DNA from: an uncultured Selenomonadales bacterium
GTDB lineage: Bacteria > Bacillota > Negativicutes > DSM-1736 > Dendrosporobacteraceae
Direction of reading: 5' to 3'
Assembly: GCA_946407015.1 (NCBI GenBank)
Contig: CAMJML010000004.1
Location: 1-64,000, forward strand
Length of the DNA stretch: 64,000 nucleotides
Every line of letters starts with the position of its first letter. The stretch's first letter is position 1. Made by a program: the position numbers and the translations under genes. Below the pieces are notes generated by a model, which was not told the DNA's origin, made no database searches, and saw only the letters and a program-made list of their open reading frames with translations. Shown here piece by piece: positions 63,462-64,000 of the stretch.

Positions 63462-63480
63462 AACCGGGTGGGTAAACAAA

Positions 63481-64000
63481 TGGCAAAATTGAAAACCCCT
63501 TTAGCATTGGTCATCTTAGACGGCTGGGGAATTGGCAAGGGGACAGATTCCTACAATGCCATTGCCAAGGCCCGCACGCCTCATATGACCCTGCTGTCCG
63601 AAATGTATCCGTCGACTACCCTGACTTGCTCAGGGGAAGCGGTCGGGTTGCCGGAAGGGCAAATGGGCAATTCTGAAGTCGGACATTTGAATATTGGTGC
63701 CGGCCGGGTGGTATATCAGGAATTAACCCGGATTACCAAAGCCATTCGTGATGGCGACTTCTTTACCAATCCGGTGCTGGTCGATACGATCAATAAAACC
63801 AAAGCGGCTGACGGGGCGCTGCATTTGATGGGCCTCTTGTCGGACGGAGGGGTTCATAGCCACAGCCAGCATCTCTATGCGCTGCTGGAACTGGCCAAAC
63901 GCCATGGCCTGGAGCGGGTGTATGTGCATGCTTACCTGGATGGGCGTGATGTTCCACCCTCCAGTGCGGCCGGCTTTGTGCAGGAACTGGAAGCTAAAAT
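63481..64000 (+). CDS. gpmI: 2,3-bisphosphoglycerate-independent phosphoglycerate mutase, N-terminal part
   Basis: The first 173 residues of the alkaline-phosphatase-type mutase; the gene continues beyond the window. [22 protein letters not shown] supplies manganese ligands, and [18 protein letters not shown] contains the catalytic serine. [10 protein letters not shown] and [15 protein letters not shown] continue the pattern. It interconverts 3- and 2-phosphoglycerate. Fourth enzyme-coding gene of the CggR operon; enolase would be expected next. Confidence 0.97.

Overview
The window is a contiguous piece of a bacterial chromosome of mid GC content, about 64 kb, carrying roughly 50 protein genes, almost all on the + strand. 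I see no rRNA, tRNA, CRISPR array, prophage or complete insertion sequence. The gene orders are those of Firmicutes: ftsE-ftsX-M23 peptidase-ctpA-PDZ protein-uvrB-uvrA, rapZ-yvcK-whiA, and cggR-gap-pgk-tpiA-gpmI. Two points argue for a diderm member: a signal-peptide-bearing beta-barrel porin ending in phenylalanine (50295-51422) and a periplasmic-type NrfH/NrfA cytochrome pair. With CsaB, a SCIFF peptide system, DcuC-type transport and a strictly anaerobic enzyme set, the best guess is Negativicutes, probably a Sporomusa/Pelosinus-like lineage. The genus is inference.

Layout. 1-6437: end of prfB, a DUF2993 lipid-binding-type protein, then a tight operon of a polytopic membrane protein (DUF5693), csaB and two tandem YitT paralogues. 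6593-9352: split transketolase pair and an M50 membrane protease. 9863-22177: cell division and envelope genes (ftsE, ftsX, M23 hydrolase, CtpA, SGNH esterase, MinJ-like PDZ protein) followed by uvrB-uvrA. 22404-27320: accC on the opposite strand, uvrC, LemA and a TPM-domain partner. 27414-32926: a sensor kinase broken by a one-base frameshift, rubredoxin, a DUF3231-type protein, a MATE pump and malate dehydrogenase. 33083-39427: accessory metabolism (FMN hydroxyacid enzyme with a Cys cluster, MGMT, Cof phosphatase, glycerate kinase, PHP hydrolase). 39440-43435: rapZ-yvcK-whiA-polysaccharide deacetylase.

43695-51422 is the most distinctive block: a LysR regulator, malic enzyme, DcuC-type dicarboxylate carrier, M20 peptidase, secreted alpha/beta hydrolase and outer-membrane porin, all on one strand. 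It looks like an outside-to-inside route for a dicarboxylate-yielding ester or amide. 52096-53899 encodes respiratory ammonification of nitrite (nrfHA). 55127-56848 holds the SCIFF ranthipeptide precursor and its radical SAM maturase. 57024-58989 has a flavin/PLP-oxidase-fold protein, MgtC and a glycerophosphodiesterase. 59387 to the end is the CggR-controlled lower-glycolysis operon, with a recognisable CggR operator directly before cggR; gpmI runs off the end.

Scattered through the intergenic spaces are at least eight copies of a nested palindromic repeat (arms like CCGCAGAGTACGCAGAGG around a GGCGCGAT-type core hairpin), plus a second inverted-repeat family. These account for most of the long non-coding stretches and are the main structure that protein genes do not explain.
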